DNA of 64,000 nucleotides from Neorhizobium galegae bv. officinalis (GTDB lineage: Bacteria > Pseudomonadota > Alphaproteobacteria > Rhizobiales > Rhizobiaceae): assembly GCA_000985875.1 (NCBI GenBank), contig CCRI01000004.1, forward strand, positions 1-64,000, written 5' to 3'. The notes below the pieces were generated by a model. It did not search any database. It worked only from the letters and a program-made list of their open reading frames with translations, and had not been told where the DNA came from. Positions within the stretch are counted from its first letter, which is position 1, and every line of letters starts with the position of its first letter. Made by a program: the position numbers and the translations under genes. This document shows positions 9,128 through 18,539 of this stretch, in pieces.

Positions 9128-9418
9128 GGCAGATGTTCTCCGTATTTTGCTCGGATATCTGGTGCAGTGCTTGTCGCGGAACTTAGGCGTCCACTACCGA
9201 TGACGAGATAATACAAGGCGCCCGCAAGCAAGGTGCGCATTAGTCGTATGCCGCCTCCAAAGTTAGTAGAGGGGAATCCCTTTTACCGTGTGGCGACCTG
9301 CAAGCGAATGGGTAGCATTTCGCATGGCGGGATACCTGCTCGATAGAGGCGGTTGGCGGGGAAAGTAGACGATATGCAGGCGTTCCTCAGATCATTGCGG
9401 CGAGGCAAGAGACGTTAG
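9128..9418. promoter_or_regulatory. Divergent intergenic region between GH-like gene and polymerase gene
   Basis: These 291 bases lie between divergently transcribed genes and must hold at least one promoter in each direction. I saw no strong inverted repeat or recognisable operator, and no small gene. Confidence 0.35.
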
Positions 9419-10993
9419 ATGCCAGAGTTCCTGCGTTCTCTTGCCTATGTATTGATAGTCACGGTCCCTGTCCTTTATGTCGGCGGGAAGATAGCGGTGC
9501 CGATCATCGGCTTGGCCGAGTTCCGCCTGTGGCGAAATTGCTGGCTGTTGGCGACAGTCGTCACCTTTCTATCCAGAGGTTTTTTTGACTTTGCTGTCGC
9601 GATGGCTTTCGTGAGCTTTTATGTTCACCGATACTCCAAGCAGCCGGCCTTTTTTTATATAGTCCTGATGTTTGTTGCGCCCTGCGTGCCCATCCCCAGC
9701 GGCATACCCGGCATCTTCAACAAGATCCTTGATCTCGACCCACCTCGTTGGCTTGCGGTGACAATTCTGCTGCCGGTTGCGCTCAGGTTGTGGAGGGACC
9801 AAGGCACTCGGGAACTGCGGGGCTTGGATGTTATTGTGATCGCCTTCTTGGCGTATACCTCACTGCTCTCTGTAAGGTTGGGAGATTTCAACGCCATTCT
9901 TCGAGTCCTTGCCGTCAATTTTCTCGACATCTGCCTTCCTTACTTCGTCTTCAGCCGAGCGATACGCACCAGTCTTGATATGAACAAAGCGCTCCTCGCC
10001 TTCGTCGTCGGCGTGTTGCCGCTGAGCGCCATCGGGGTTCTGGAGATATCGAAAAGCTGGCGAGTCTATTATGTCGTCGTCCAGGAATGGGATGTGTTTC
10101 TAGTAACCGCCTATCTTTTTCGGGACGGGCTCCTGCGTGCTTCAACCACATCTATCGAAGCGATCGCATTCGGCTTCGCCTGCATGACCGGCGCCGGTTG
10201 CCTTCTGGCTCTCCGAAGCCCGGTCTCGCTGGGCAACTGGCGTTATGTGGCACTCGGCATACTGGTGCTCGGGCTGCTTTCGAGCGTGTCACGAGGCCCG
10301 TGGCTGGGTTTCGCATTCTGTATCTTGTTCTTGACCATCACCAGCCCGAAGAAGTCTTTCAGGCTTGCTCTCGCAGGTTTGCCCGGAGTGGCTGCGCTGC
10401 TGTTCCTGCATCCCCCATTTCTTGACCGTTTCATAAACCTGCTTCCGTTTGTCGGATCGGCAGACAAAAGCAGCGAAACTTACCGATCCAGCCTCTTCGA
10501 AAACTCTCTCGTAGTCATTCAACGTTATCCGCTGTTTGGTTCGGATTCATTCTTGAAGGAACCAGAGATGCAGACCATGATACAGGGGCAAGGCATTATC
10601 GACATCGTAAATACTTATCTACAGATCGCGCTATATTACGGATTGATCGGGTTGTTCATATTCGTATTATATTTCTCCGTGATTTCAGCAAAGCTTTCTA
10701 TCAAGTCCTTCGGAGAAGATCTGGATTCGTTGAACTACAAAGCAGTGTTGGGTCTCCTGGTCGCGATGCTCCTGGTGATTGTTACAACCAGCAGCGTGTC
10801 CGTTATACCCTATATATATTGGACTTTCTCCGCCATGGGCGCCGCAATTCTCGCTCCGAACTTTGCCGGCAGCTGGGAAAGTCTTCCACTGCAGGTCACG
10901 AAGCGTCTGAAGGTCATTGGCTTGAACAGCCTGGCCCGCCGGGATTCTCAGGACGATGGCAGAAAGAAGATGCGAGTGCTGAGCATGCGCTGA
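9419..10993 (+). CDS. O-antigen ligase/Wzy-like polysaccharide polymerase
   Basis: 524-residue integral membrane protein with many hydrophobic segments spread over residues 1-490. The motif SVSRGPWLG near residue 292 and the later NTYLQIALYYGLIGL match the conserved core of the Wzy_C/O-antigen ligase family, and a loop between them is hydrophilic as usual. In an EPS locus the expected role is polymerising lipid-linked repeat units at the periplasmic face of the inner membrane. Start ATG 9419 has only a weak upstream purine stretch. The gene is single and faces a minus-strand glycosyltransferase. Polymerase and ligase cannot be told apart from these motifs; polymerase is favoured by the flippase, Wzz and Wza genes nearby. 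Confidence 0.75.
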   Translation: MPEFLRSLAYVLIVTVPVLYVGGKIAVPIIGLAEFRLWRNCWLLATVVTFLSRGFFDFAVAMAFVSFYVHRYSKQPAFFYIVLMFVAPCVPIPSGIPGIFNKILDLDPPRWLAVTILLPVALRLWRDQGTRELRGLDVIVIAFLAYTSLLSVRLGDFNAILRVLAVNFLDICLPYFVFSRAIRTSLDMNKALLAFVVGVLPLSAIGVLEISKSWRVYYVVVQEWDVFLVTAYLFRDGLLRASTTSIEAIAFGFACMTGAGCLLALRSPVSLGNWRYVALGILVLGLLSSVSRGPWLGFAFCILFLTITSPKKSFRLALAGLPGVAALLFLHPPFLDRFINLLPFVGSADKSSETYRSSLFENSLVVIQRYPLFGSDSFLKEPEMQTMIQGQGIIDIVNTYLQIALYYGLIGLFIFVLYFSVISAKLSIKSFGEDLDSLNYKAVLGLLVAMLLVIVTTSSVSVIPYIYWTFSAMGAAILAPNFAGSWESLPLQVTKRLKVIGLNSLARRDSQDDGRKKMRVLSMR

Positions 10994-11034
10994 AGGAACG
11001 CAAGCGGCGAACCTTCGGCATATATCGATTTGAG

Positions 11035-12048
11035 CTATTTATACTCGATGATCCGCTGTCGGCGATTGATCAGCCGGTTCAGGTAGAACTGCGCGACGCC
11101 CTGCATTTCCGGGAATTTCCCCAGTACGTCGAAACTTGCGAAAAGCAGGGTATTCCCGAGCGCCGGCCGCGCACGCCGAGCCAGGCGCAGCAACTGAAGC
11201 GGATAGAGCAGCAAAAGCGCCAGGGCGGCGGGATGAAAAACCGCGCCGGCGATGGCGACCAGCGGCAGCAAGCCGCCCCAGAAAACTGCGCGCCGGAGAT
11301 TTCTCGTCCATATCCGGGATGGTGATGTCCGATGGAGATGGGACACCTGGGCATAGGCATGTCCGCAGCGCACGCTTCTCCGCCACCATTGGCTCAGGCG
11401 GCTTATATCCGCGTCGTGGCGTGTCATTTCGGAAGGGAGGCGCCAGATCTTCCAGCCTCTCTCGCGCAGGCGGACGCAAAGTTCCGGCTCTTCTCCCGCG
11501 ATCAGCCCCCCGGAGTAGCCTCCGAGATCCTTGAGGACGGAGGCCCTGATGAGGACATCGCCACCGCATGCCTGAGCTTCGCCCGGCACCCCGTCCCACT
11601 CGCGGTCGCACATGGCATTGAAGATGGTGCGTTCCGGATACCGTTCGCGCCGTCGCCCGAAGACAAGCGCGACATCCTTGCGCATGACCAGAAAGGTCGT
11701 GGCTGTCGCTATCCATCCGGTGTCGAGTTCGCAGTCCCCGTCCAGGAACTGCACGAAGATGGTATCGGGCCAGCGCCGCATGACGGCGTCGAAACCTGCA
11801 TTGCGCGCGCGCGCCGCGGTGAAGGGAATTGTCATGTCCAGCCGCACGACCTCCGCGCAGAGGCCGGCCGCCGCCTGGGCGCTTCCGTCGGTCGAGGCCG
11901 AATCCACATAGACAGTACGGCCGCGATGGCTTTTGAGTGAATTGAGGCAGTCGACGAGACGCTGCCCTTCGTTGCGTCCGATCACCACGATAGCGACATC
12001 GGCCCCGATCCCGCTATAGCCGCGATGCATTAGGATATCTGTGTCCAT
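11035..12048 (-). CDS. Family 2 glycosyltransferase
   Basis: 337-residue GT2-type enzyme. The GT-A fold begins at VAIVVIGRNEGQRLVDCL near residue 18, and the metal/nucleotide-sugar motif FLDGDCE is near residue 103. The acceptor-side motif GEEPELCVRLRERGW follows near residue 188. A C-terminal hydrophobic pair (about residues 250-275) suggests membrane association. It probably adds one sugar to the lipid-linked EPS repeat unit on the cytoplasmic side. It is convergent with the polymerase gene (41 bp between stops) and divergent from the following GT4 gene. The donor sugar is unknown. Confidence 0.85.
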   Translation of the reverse strand: MDTDILMHRGYSGIGADVAIVVIGRNEGQRLVDCLNSLKSHRGRTVYVDSASTDGSAQAAAGLCAEVVRLDMTIPFTAARARNAGFDAVMRRWPDTIFVQFLDGDCELDTGWIATATTFLVMRKDVALVFGRRRERYPERTIFNAMCDREWDGVPGEAQACGGDVLIRASVLKDLGGYSGGLIAGEEPELCVRLRERGWKIWRLPSEMTRHDADISRLSQWWRRSVRCGHAYAQVSHLHRTSPSRIWTRNLRRAVFWGGLLPLVAIAGAVFHPAALALLLLYPLQLLRLARRARPALGNTLLFASFDVLGKFPEMQGVAQFYLNRLINRRQRIIEYK

Positions 12049-12287
12049 GTGCTTGTTCCCGGCCGTTTGTTGGCGATCGGCGCCAGTCTCGATCCCGGCC
12101 TGCCCATCTGGTAAGCCTCTATTCTATTTGTAGAATTTTGGATCGGGGCTGTAAATTTACCTCTTTGGTGGAAGCCGATGCCGCGGCCCTAAGCTCTTTG
12201 TCCCACTGAGCCTCCGAGGCCCTTTTTGATATACCGGTTCCAAGGGGAATTGCCGGCGATCGGCAAAGATGAAGGGATGTGTGTGGA

Positions 12288-13490
12288 ATGCGGATTGCGT
12301 ATTTCACCAACCAGTATCCGGCGCCGAGCCACACGTTCATACGGCGCGAAATCGTGGCGCTGGAGGCGAGGGGGCATCAGGTCGAACGATATGCGGTGCG
12401 TCCCTTTCGTGGCGCGCTGAAAGATTCCGACGATATCGGAGAAGCTCGCCGTACCAGCCATATCCTGCGCACCCCGATGATACGGGCCATGGCGAGCGTC
12501 GCCCGTCAGCTGCTTTCCCGTCCCGGGAGTTCGTTGAAAGCATTGGGAGCTGCGTTCCGGTTCGCAAGGACGTCCGGTGGGCGTTACCTGCACCACCTCG
12601 TATATTTTCTCGAAGCCATGATCCTGGCCGATTGGTGCCGCAGGGACAAGATCGATCATCTGCATGTGCATTTCGGCACTAACCCCGCGACGGTTGCGGC
12701 ACTGGCGCATCAGATCGGCGGCATCAAATTCAGTTTCACCGTCCATGGGCCGGAGGAATTCGATCGTCCGGAAACGCTGGGGCTTGGGGACAAGATCAGG
12801 GCTTCGTCATTTGTCGTCGCCGTCAGCTCCTATGGGCGCAGCCAGTTATTGCGCTGGGCCGATCTTGCAGATTGGCGGAAGATCGAGGTCGTTCATTGCG
12901 GCATCGACCAGCGCTATCTGAGTGACGAGGTGGACGTGCATGGCACCAGCCAACGTCTTGTCTGCATAGCCCGGCTGTCCGAACAGAAAGGCCATCTCCT
13001 TCTGCTGCAGGCGGCGGCAAACCTGCGGGCCGAGGGAATGCGCTTCCAGCTCGTCCTTGTCGGTGACGGGCCGCTGCGGGCTGAAATCGGACACGAAATC
13101 GAACGGCTCGGCCTCGCCGACACGGTCGTGCTGACCGGCACGATCTCCCAGGACGATGTGCGCAGCGAAATCCTTCGGGCCAAGGCTCTGGTCCTGCCAA
13201 GTTTCGCGGAAGGCCTCCCCGTTGTGCTGATGGAGAGCATGGCCCTGAAGCGTCCGGTGATCTCGACCTATATTGCAGGCATCCCCGAGCTCGTTCAACC
13301 GGACAATGGCTGGCTCGTTCCCGCCGGTGATCTGGAGGCGCTGACCGGCGCAATGCGGCAGGCGCTGTTCGCAAGCGATGTCGAGTTGTTTCATAAAGGC
13401 GAGGCGGGACGGCGCCGGACGCTCGAACGGCATGACATCAACAGATCAGCGGCGGCGCTGGAAATACTGATGGCCCGACCGGCGGTTTAA
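12288..13490 (+). CDS. Family 4 glycosyltransferase (WcaL-like)
   Basis: About 400-residue GT-B enzyme. I use ATG 12288 (MRIAYFTNQYP), which matches the usual family N terminus; a GTG at 12279 would add three residues. The donor-binding half shows CIARLSEQKGHLLLLQA, VLVGDGPLR and the EX7E-type region PSFAEGLPVVLMESMALKRPVIST, all typical of GT4 enzymes such as colanic acid WcaL. It probably extends the EPS repeat unit in the cytoplasm. It is divergent from the preceding GT2 gene and converges on the next operon, with a stem-loop at the stop codon. Confidence 0.88.
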   Translation: MRIAYFTNQYPAPSHTFIRREIVALEARGHQVERYAVRPFRGALKDSDDIGEARRTSHILRTPMIRAMASVARQLLSRPGSSLKALGAAFRFARTSGGRYLHHLVYFLEAMILADWCRRDKIDHLHVHFGTNPATVAALAHQIGGIKFSFTVHGPEEFDRPETLGLGDKIRASSFVVAVSSYGRSQLLRWADLADWRKIEVVHCGIDQRYLSDEVDVHGTSQRLVCIARLSEQKGHLLLLQAAANLRAEGMRFQLVLVGDGPLRAEIGHEIERLGLADTVVLTGTISQDDVRSEILRAKALVLPSFAEGLPVVLMESMALKRPVISTYIAGIPELVQPDNGWLVPAGDLEALTGAMRQALFASDVELFHKGEAGRRRTLERHDINRSAAALEILMARPAV

Positions 13491-13499
13491 ACCGGTCGG
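13475..13499. terminator. Bidirectional terminator-like stem at convergent gene ends
   Basis: An 8-bp perfect stem (CCGACCGG / CCGGTCGG) with a 9-base loop spans the stop codon of the GT4 gene, 16 bases before the stop of the opposite-strand GT2 gene. There is no T-tract, so it may act as a transcript-end stabiliser rather than a classic terminator. Confidence 0.4.
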
Positions 13500-13514
13500 C
13501 ATTTGCCAAGGCAG

Positions 13515-14504
13515 TCAGACCCTGCGAAATGGTCCTGAATGGCGAATGAAGTCCTGCAGCAGATGCGGCGGACCGCTCAAGGGCTTGCCTTCCGCGAGAA
13601 GGCGGATGCGCCAGGCGATGTGTCCGCAAAGCCAGGCAAGGTCCGAAAGGACTGAGAATACGGCTCCGTGATGCTTGAGATGGTAGCGCCGCCGGGACTC
13701 GAACCAATAGGTCGGCCGCCTGGACGGCTTGATGTGTCGCGTCACGCCCGTCGATTGGCCGACAAGGTGGATGACGCGGCTTTCGGGTACGTGCCAGCAG
13801 GACCATCCGGCGCGCGCTGCCCGGATACAGAAGTCGACCTCCTCGTAATAGAGGAAATACCCCTCGTCGAGCACGCCGACCTGGTCGAGGACCTCTGTCC
13901 TGATCATCAGGCTGGCCCCTGAAACCCAGTCTATCCGGCTTGGCTCCTTCGGCATGTCGGGGACGATACGCCAGCGCTCGAGCAGGCGGGTGAGCGGGCC
14001 AAGCCTGGCCTCGCCCTCGAACTCATTGACAATCGAAGGAAAGCGGAAAGCGCAGGCCTGGCCGCGCCCGTCCGGATGTTCCAAACGGCTGCCGGCAATG
14101 CCGGCATCAGGCTTACCGTCCATGAATTCCACCAGACGGGTGATGCTGCCGGGGCGGGCGATGGTATCGGGATTGAGGAGCAGGACATAGTCCGGCCGGC
14201 CGAAGTTCGCCGTGGCATACTCGATGCCCCGGTTGTTGCCGTAGGCAAAGCCGCCATTCGTTTCGAGCGGGAGAGATACGGCGTTCGTCCAGCCGTTTTC
14301 CTCAATGGCGGCCGCAATCAGTTCGGCGGAGCGGTCGCCGGACCCTCCCTCGACGGCGACGATCCGCGTCCCATCCGGAACCGTGCCGGGAACGCTCAAG
14401 GAGGCAAGGCAATCGATGGTCAGATCGGCTGTCCGGTAGTTGACGATGACGACGACCAGTTTCAGCCGGGGGGCGTCGTCTTGCCGGCTATGTTCGACGT
14501 CCAT
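13515..14504 (-). CDS. Family 2 glycosyltransferase (rhamnosyltransferase-like)
   Basis: 329-residue GT2 enzyme. The start is set at ATG 14504, whose first base is also the last base of the stop codon of the preceding gene (TGATG); translational coupling is likely. A TTG one codon upstream is also possible. Motifs include VVIVNYRTADLTIDCL, TNGGFAYGNNRGI, LLLNPDT (the DxD equivalent) and YEEVDFCIRAARAGW, the set seen in rhamnosyltransferase/WbbL-like GT2 proteins. It is the last gene of the minus-strand chain-length/export operon. The sugar donor cannot be read from the sequence. Confidence 0.87.
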   Translation of the reverse strand: MDVEHSRQDDAPRLKLVVVIVNYRTADLTIDCLASLSVPGTVPDGTRIVAVEGGSGDRSAELIAAAIEENGWTNAVSLPLETNGGFAYGNNRGIEYATANFGRPDYVLLLNPDTIARPGSITRLVEFMDGKPDAGIAGSRLEHPDGRGQACAFRFPSIVNEFEGEARLGPLTRLLERWRIVPDMPKEPSRIDWVSGASLMIRTEVLDQVGVLDEGYFLYYEEVDFCIRAARAGWSCWHVPESRVIHLVGQSTGVTRHIKPSRRPTYWFESRRRYHLKHHGAVFSVLSDLAWLCGHIAWRIRLLAEGKPLSGPPHLLQDFIRHSGPFRRV

Positions 14505-15298
14505 CAAAGGCCGTGCCTCTTCGTCTTGTTCAGGACCACCTGCATCTTCTTTTCGGTACCGAGATAGCTCCGGCAGATCTCCAGTTCCGGAAGTCGTGAC
14601 TTACCAATGGCGAGTACGATCACGGCGGTGTCGGAGAGATCGACGAACGGGATCACTTCGTCCGAACTCAACATCGGCGGCAGATCGAAGATAACGATCG
14701 TCGGTTTCAGCATCTGTCGCGCAAATTCGATCTGTGCCGTCATGCGGGCCAGGTCCGCCGGCAGGGGAGTTCTGCCCGGCCCTCCGGCGGTGCGCAGCAG
14801 ATGGCAGTGAAGGCCTCGTATATCCAGGGTCGTCAGCCAACCGCTGATCGGGTCCTCCAATGGCGGACGGGGCGGCAGTCCGAGTACATTGCCGACTGCG
14901 GGATCCCGGAAGTTTGCGTCAACCAGCAGGACATTTGATCCGGGTACGCGGGCAAAGCTGAGCGCCAGATTGATGGCGGTTACGGTGGTGCCGCAGCCGA
15001 CCGTCGGGGCGGTCACCGAGATCACCCGTGTGTCCCGGTCCTTGTGTTCGTTCAGCAGCTGGTTTCGCAGGACGTCATAGGCGTGTGCCATCGAACTGTC
15101 GCTGTCGAAAGCGATGATGCGATTTGCATACAGAAAGGTGGGGGAGACCGGCGAGAGGTCCAACGGCGGACACTCCTCCTGGGAATGGATTCCACTGACC
15201 GCGCCGTTGAGGTAACCAGCATTCAGCTCGGCGAGACCGGCGCCGTCCAGTCTTTCCGCCATCCTTCCTCGAGCTGAGATGTTCTTGATGATTTCCAT
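14504..15298 (-). CDS. CpsD/BY-kinase-like ATPase with degenerate Walker A
   Basis: 264-residue cytoplasmic partner of the Wzz-like protein encoded just upstream in the operon. It has the P-loop MinD/BY-kinase layout: Walker A region TAPTVGCGTTVTA (residues 96-108), Walker A' VLLVDANFRD (123-132) and Walker B VIFDLPPML. The residue expected to be the phosphate-binding lysine is Thr104 (GCGTT instead of GCGKT), and there is no tyrosine-rich C-terminal tail. If it is not a sequencing error, nucleotide hydrolysis and autokinase activity are probably weak or lost, leaving a structural or regulatory role. It is coupled to the following GT2 gene by a one-base overlap. Confidence 0.8.
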   Translation of the reverse strand: MEIIKNISARGRMAERLDGAGLAELNAGYLNGAVSGIHSQEECPPLDLSPVSPTFLYANRIIAFDSDSSMAHAYDVLRNQLLNEHKDRDTRVISVTAPTVGCGTTVTAINLALSFARVPGSNVLLVDANFRDPAVGNVLGLPPRPPLEDPISGWLTTLDIRGLHCHLLRTAGGPGRTPLPADLARMTAQIEFARQMLKPTIVIFDLPPMLSSDEVIPFVDLSDTAVIVLAIGKSRLPELEICRSYLGTEKKMQVVLNKTKRHGL

Positions 15299-15366
15299 AA
15301 AATTCCCTGCCCTATCCCATCGGTGCGATTTTCAACTAAAGGCGGTGCTGCCGGATTCGAGTGATG

Positions 15367-16857
15367 TCACCCTCCCGCGATCGGACTTGGGTCGGTGAAT
15401 GCGGAATTCCGGAACGCCTTGGCTATGCGTCGCTTTGGCTTCCAATGTGGAATGACCACCAGAGTTTCTCCCGCCAGAGCGTGGCTGAGGTCGAACGTGC
15501 CGCGAACGGTCCGATCAAACAGATGCCCGGCGTAAATTCCCGCGGCCGCTGCCATCGCCGCTGCGGCGCAAACCGCGGCGGCCAAATGAAGTCGACGCGG
15601 TCCTGAAGCAGCCTTGGCAACTTCCGGCTCCTCGATCACCTCGATCTGCTGGGCGGCATCGCCTTCCTCCAGGCGCTCGCCGAGACGTGCTGCATCGAGC
15701 TTGCTCTGCATCTCGTCCATGTTTCGCTGCAGCGAGACTTTTTCGGCTTCGTTCGCTTCGATCTGCGCTCCAACTTCGGGAGCGTGGGAGATGAGCTCCC
15801 GCAGCCGGGCGATGCGGTCCACGAGAGAATTCCTTTGTTCGAGGTTCTGTTGCTGGCGTGGCTTTGCCATTGCGATACGTTCCGCAATCAGCATGAGCTC
15901 GGGCGGAAGCGTCTTGATCTGTTCCGGCGTCGGCATGGTCGCCGATCCACCGCGCGGTGCAGTGGGTGCAACCTGGGCCCGCATCTCCTCGAGACGCTGC
16001 TTCATGGCACGGATTTGCGGATGCGTGTCCGAATAAACGACGGATTTCACCGCGAAATCACGCTCGAGCTCGATGAGCTGCCCATGAAAACGCGTAATCT
16101 CTGTCGTCTGCCCGGGACCAATACGCAGTTGCGCCTCATAGATCCCGATCTCCTCATTCAACGCAATGGCAGCCCGATCGAGCGTCGCGAGTTCCAGTTC
16201 CTTGGTCTGAAGCTCGATCAGCAGGGTCGGGATCCGGGTGGGATGGGACTCCTTGTTTTCTTCGAGATACCTGGTCCAGGCGCTTTCCCTCTCGCGCAGA
16301 CGTTGCGTGACGTTATTGGCTTCCTGCGTCAGGAACTTGGTCGCTTCCGAGGCCCGCGCCGTGCGGATGCGCCGGTTTTCTTCGATGACCTGCGACACGA
16401 GGTCCGAAACGACGTTCGCAGCAACGACGGGATCGTCATATTTAAAGCCGATCCTGACGGAGGCATTGCTTGCGGTGCGGTCGGCTCCGTCGGTTACCGA
16501 TATCTGAAGGGTGATGTGGTTGCGTATCACGCCGGAGAAATTGTTCTTGGGCAGGGCCTCCCGCAGATTTGGAAAAAGATCATGCTTGTCGGCCAGCGCC
16601 AGCAGGCTGTTGCGTGAGAGTACCCGTTGCTCGATGAACAGCAGGCGGTCGTTCGATACAGTCGGCGATACGAGCGTTGTCGGTATCTGCTGGAATTCCA
16701 TCAGCAGCAGCGCGTCGGAATAATAGCTCCGAGGCATGGCGTAAATGAAGTAGGCTCCCACCAGAAGAGCAACCAGACCGGGCACGATGGCATAGAAGGG
16801 TTTGGCGAGTACGATCTCGATAAAATAGAGGATATTGCGTCCTAGTTCGTTGATCAT
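15367..16857 (-). CDS. Wzz/GNVR-type polysaccharide chain-length determinant
   Basis: 496-residue inner-membrane protein. A first membrane helix lies at about residues 20-40 (FYAIVPGLVALLVGAYFI), followed by a long periplasmic region with extended coiled coils (residues ~150-420), and a second helix near 425-445 (LHLAAAVCAAAAMAAAAGIYA). This is the co-polymerase (PCP-2a-like) layout, with the kinase encoded separately. It regulates EPS chain length and export together with the Wza-like and CpsD-like proteins on either side. A GAGG ribosome site sits seven bases before ATG 16857. The short C-terminal cytoplasmic tail lacks a kinase domain. Confidence 0.85.
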   Translation of the reverse strand: MINELGRNILYFIEIVLAKPFYAIVPGLVALLVGAYFIYAMPRSYYSDALLLMEFQQIPTTLVSPTVSNDRLLFIEQRVLSRNSLLALADKHDLFPNLREALPKNNFSGVIRNHITLQISVTDGADRTASNASVRIGFKYDDPVVAANVVSDLVSQVIEENRRIRTARASEATKFLTQEANNVTQRLRERESAWTRYLEENKESHPTRIPTLLIELQTKELELATLDRAAIALNEEIGIYEAQLRIGPGQTTEITRFHGQLIELERDFAVKSVVYSDTHPQIRAMKQRLEEMRAQVAPTAPRGGSATMPTPEQIKTLPPELMLIAERIAMAKPRQQQNLEQRNSLVDRIARLRELISHAPEVGAQIEANEAEKVSLQRNMDEMQSKLDAARLGERLEEGDAAQQIEVIEEPEVAKAASGPRRLHLAAAVCAAAAMAAAAGIYAGHLFDRTVRGTFDLSHALAGETLVVIPHWKPKRRIAKAFRNSAFTDPSPIAGG

Positions 16858-16911
16858 GCTGTCGCCTCATTGCTTCGCGTACGAAATACGTTGGTCATCA
16901 CGAAGTCTCCC

Positions 16912-18165
16912 CTATCGAGCCGCTCTCGTCGTTAACCCGGACGTAGGGCTTTCGACCCTGGCCAATGGCTGGATCGTCCCCGCATCCCGGTTGTTCGCGG
17001 GATCGCTGTAGACGACGCGCAGCAGGTCGCCGGGGAGGATCGGGGTCATCTCGGTTGCGGCGAACTCCTGTGTTTCACCGTTGGCGGTCCGGACGATCTG
17101 ATAGCCGAGCACCCGCCGCTCTCTTTGCTGGTTCGAGGCAGCGCTCTCGCCATAGATCGTCATGATCCGCGTGCTGTCGGCAAGTCGCGCCGCGGCCTCT
17201 TCCTGTTCGCGGCGGGCTGCATTGAGTTCGACCAGCAATTGGGTCCGCTGCGCCTGGCGTGCGCTGTCGTAACGCGCGATCTCCGCCATTTTTGCCCGCT
17301 CGGTGACTGCGATTTCAGATGTGATTCGGCTGATCTGTCCCTCGAGTTCGGCAATCGTACCTTCCTGGACCATCTGCTGGGAGCTTTCGGTCACGCCCTT
17401 GGCGACGAGCCCGGTGATGCTCTGGAGGCGACGCCTTGCCAGGTCTATCCGTTTCGTCATGGTATCGGCTTGCTCCTGCATCGCGAGGCTGTTTCGCTCG
17501 GAGAGCTGGTTGCCTTGCTCATGGGCTTTTTCCTCCATGGCGAGCGCTTCCATCCGGGCGTTGAGGAGCGATTGTTCCTGGGCAAGGGCCGGGTCGGCGG
17601 CGAGCGCTTCGGCCGTGCCGAGGGATTTTTCTCCGCGCATTTCCGCCTCCAGGCGGGTGATGCGTGCCCGCAGTTCCTGCAGGCGTTTTCGGGAGTGCTC
17701 GACTTCGCGTTTTACCACCACTGACCGGTCCTGATCGGCGGCCAGCAAAGCCGTGCGATAAACGCCGCCGGCGACACTGATGCCATGAAGGACGGTCATA
17801 TTGGCCCGATAAGGGTATTCGCCGGGGCTATCGACCTCGCCGAGGACATAGATCAGCTGCGGGTTCAGGGAATTGGGGCGCAGCATGATCGTGAGATTGG
17901 GGCTGTCTTTGAAATACGTCTTCAGCCGCCCGAGAAGTTGCGCTTCCAGTTCCGAAAGGGAAAGCCCGGCGCCCTGGATATGGCCTGCGAGCGGGAACGA
18001 CAGCCATCCATCCGGAGCAAGGACGACTTCGCGGGTAAGCTCAGGTTCCTGGGCAATCCATACCTGCAGCGTATCCCCGGGCTGCAGGCGATAGGTCGTC
18101 TGAGCTGCGACGTTCCCAAATGTCAGGCAGAGCAGAAGCCCCGCGAGACTCGTTATCCCACGCAT
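16912..18165 (-). CDS. Wza/ExoF-like polysaccharide export protein with coiled coil
   Basis: 417-residue exported protein, first gene of the minus-strand operon. The signal peptide is residues 1-21 (cleavage near VAAQ). A Poly_export domain begins with YRLQPGDTLQVWIAQEPEL, and an SLBB-like segment contains VLGEVDSPGEYPYRANMTVL. A long coiled coil (~residues 150-325) is inserted before the C-terminal beta segment, the arrangement seen in rhizobial ExoF rather than in Escherichia coli Wza. It probably forms the periplasmic/outer-membrane part of the EPS export channel. GGGGG lies seven bases before ATG 18165. There is no obvious lipobox cysteine at the signal cleavage site. Confidence 0.83.
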   Translation of the reverse strand: MRGITSLAGLLLCLTFGNVAAQTTYRLQPGDTLQVWIAQEPELTREVVLAPDGWLSFPLAGHIQGAGLSLSELEAQLLGRLKTYFKDSPNLTIMLRPNSLNPQLIYVLGEVDSPGEYPYRANMTVLHGISVAGGVYRTALLAADQDRSVVVKREVEHSRKRLQELRARITRLEAEMRGEKSLGTAEALAADPALAQEQSLLNARMEALAMEEKAHEQGNQLSERNSLAMQEQADTMTKRIDLARRRLQSITGLVAKGVTESSQQMVQEGTIAELEGQISRITSEIAVTERAKMAEIARYDSARQAQRTQLLVELNAARREQEEAAARLADSTRIMTIYGESAASNQQRERRVLGYQIVRTANGETQEFAATEMTPILPGDLLRVVYSDPANNRDAGTIQPLARVESPTSGLTTRAAR

Positions 18166-18539
18166 CTACAGACCCCCAATGATCGGTAACCCCTTCCCGC
18201 CCAAACGGGACAAGACGCTTTATACTAGGGCTGCCCTCGGCACCTGCAAACAGAGCACAAAGAGGTAAGCTTCCGGCCCCGAATCCTCCATCTAACGGAT
18301 GAGCCTGAAAGTACTAATCGACTTTAAGATGAGCGCATCGCGCACGGAGCGGCTTGCGAAACGACCGGGCGGCCTTAACCAATATCTCGTGATGGCAAAA
18401 GTGGCGCGGACGAGCGGTGCGGTGCGGCCATGCCTACGCGGTCGAAGGCCGTGGTGCTGAGGGCCTCGGTTCGGATTTTCGTCGGAAAACCGAAGCCAAT
18501 CAGGCCCAGATCGGGAACAAGGGCCGGAGGCCATTTCGA
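18166..18539. promoter_or_regulatory. Divergent intergenic region, export operon / SGNH gene
   Basis: 374 bases lie between the ExoF-like gene (minus) and the SGNH-like gene (plus). They must carry the promoter of the four-gene minus-strand operon. GGAGG at 18526-18530 is the ribosome site for the plus-strand gene. No convincing operator or RNA element was seen. Confidence 0.35.

Noticed and set aside
18417..18539. Extended N terminus of the first SGNH-like gene
   Set aside because: The first 41 codons are polar and lack a ribosome site; GGAGG followed by a signal-peptide-like start at 18540 is better supported.
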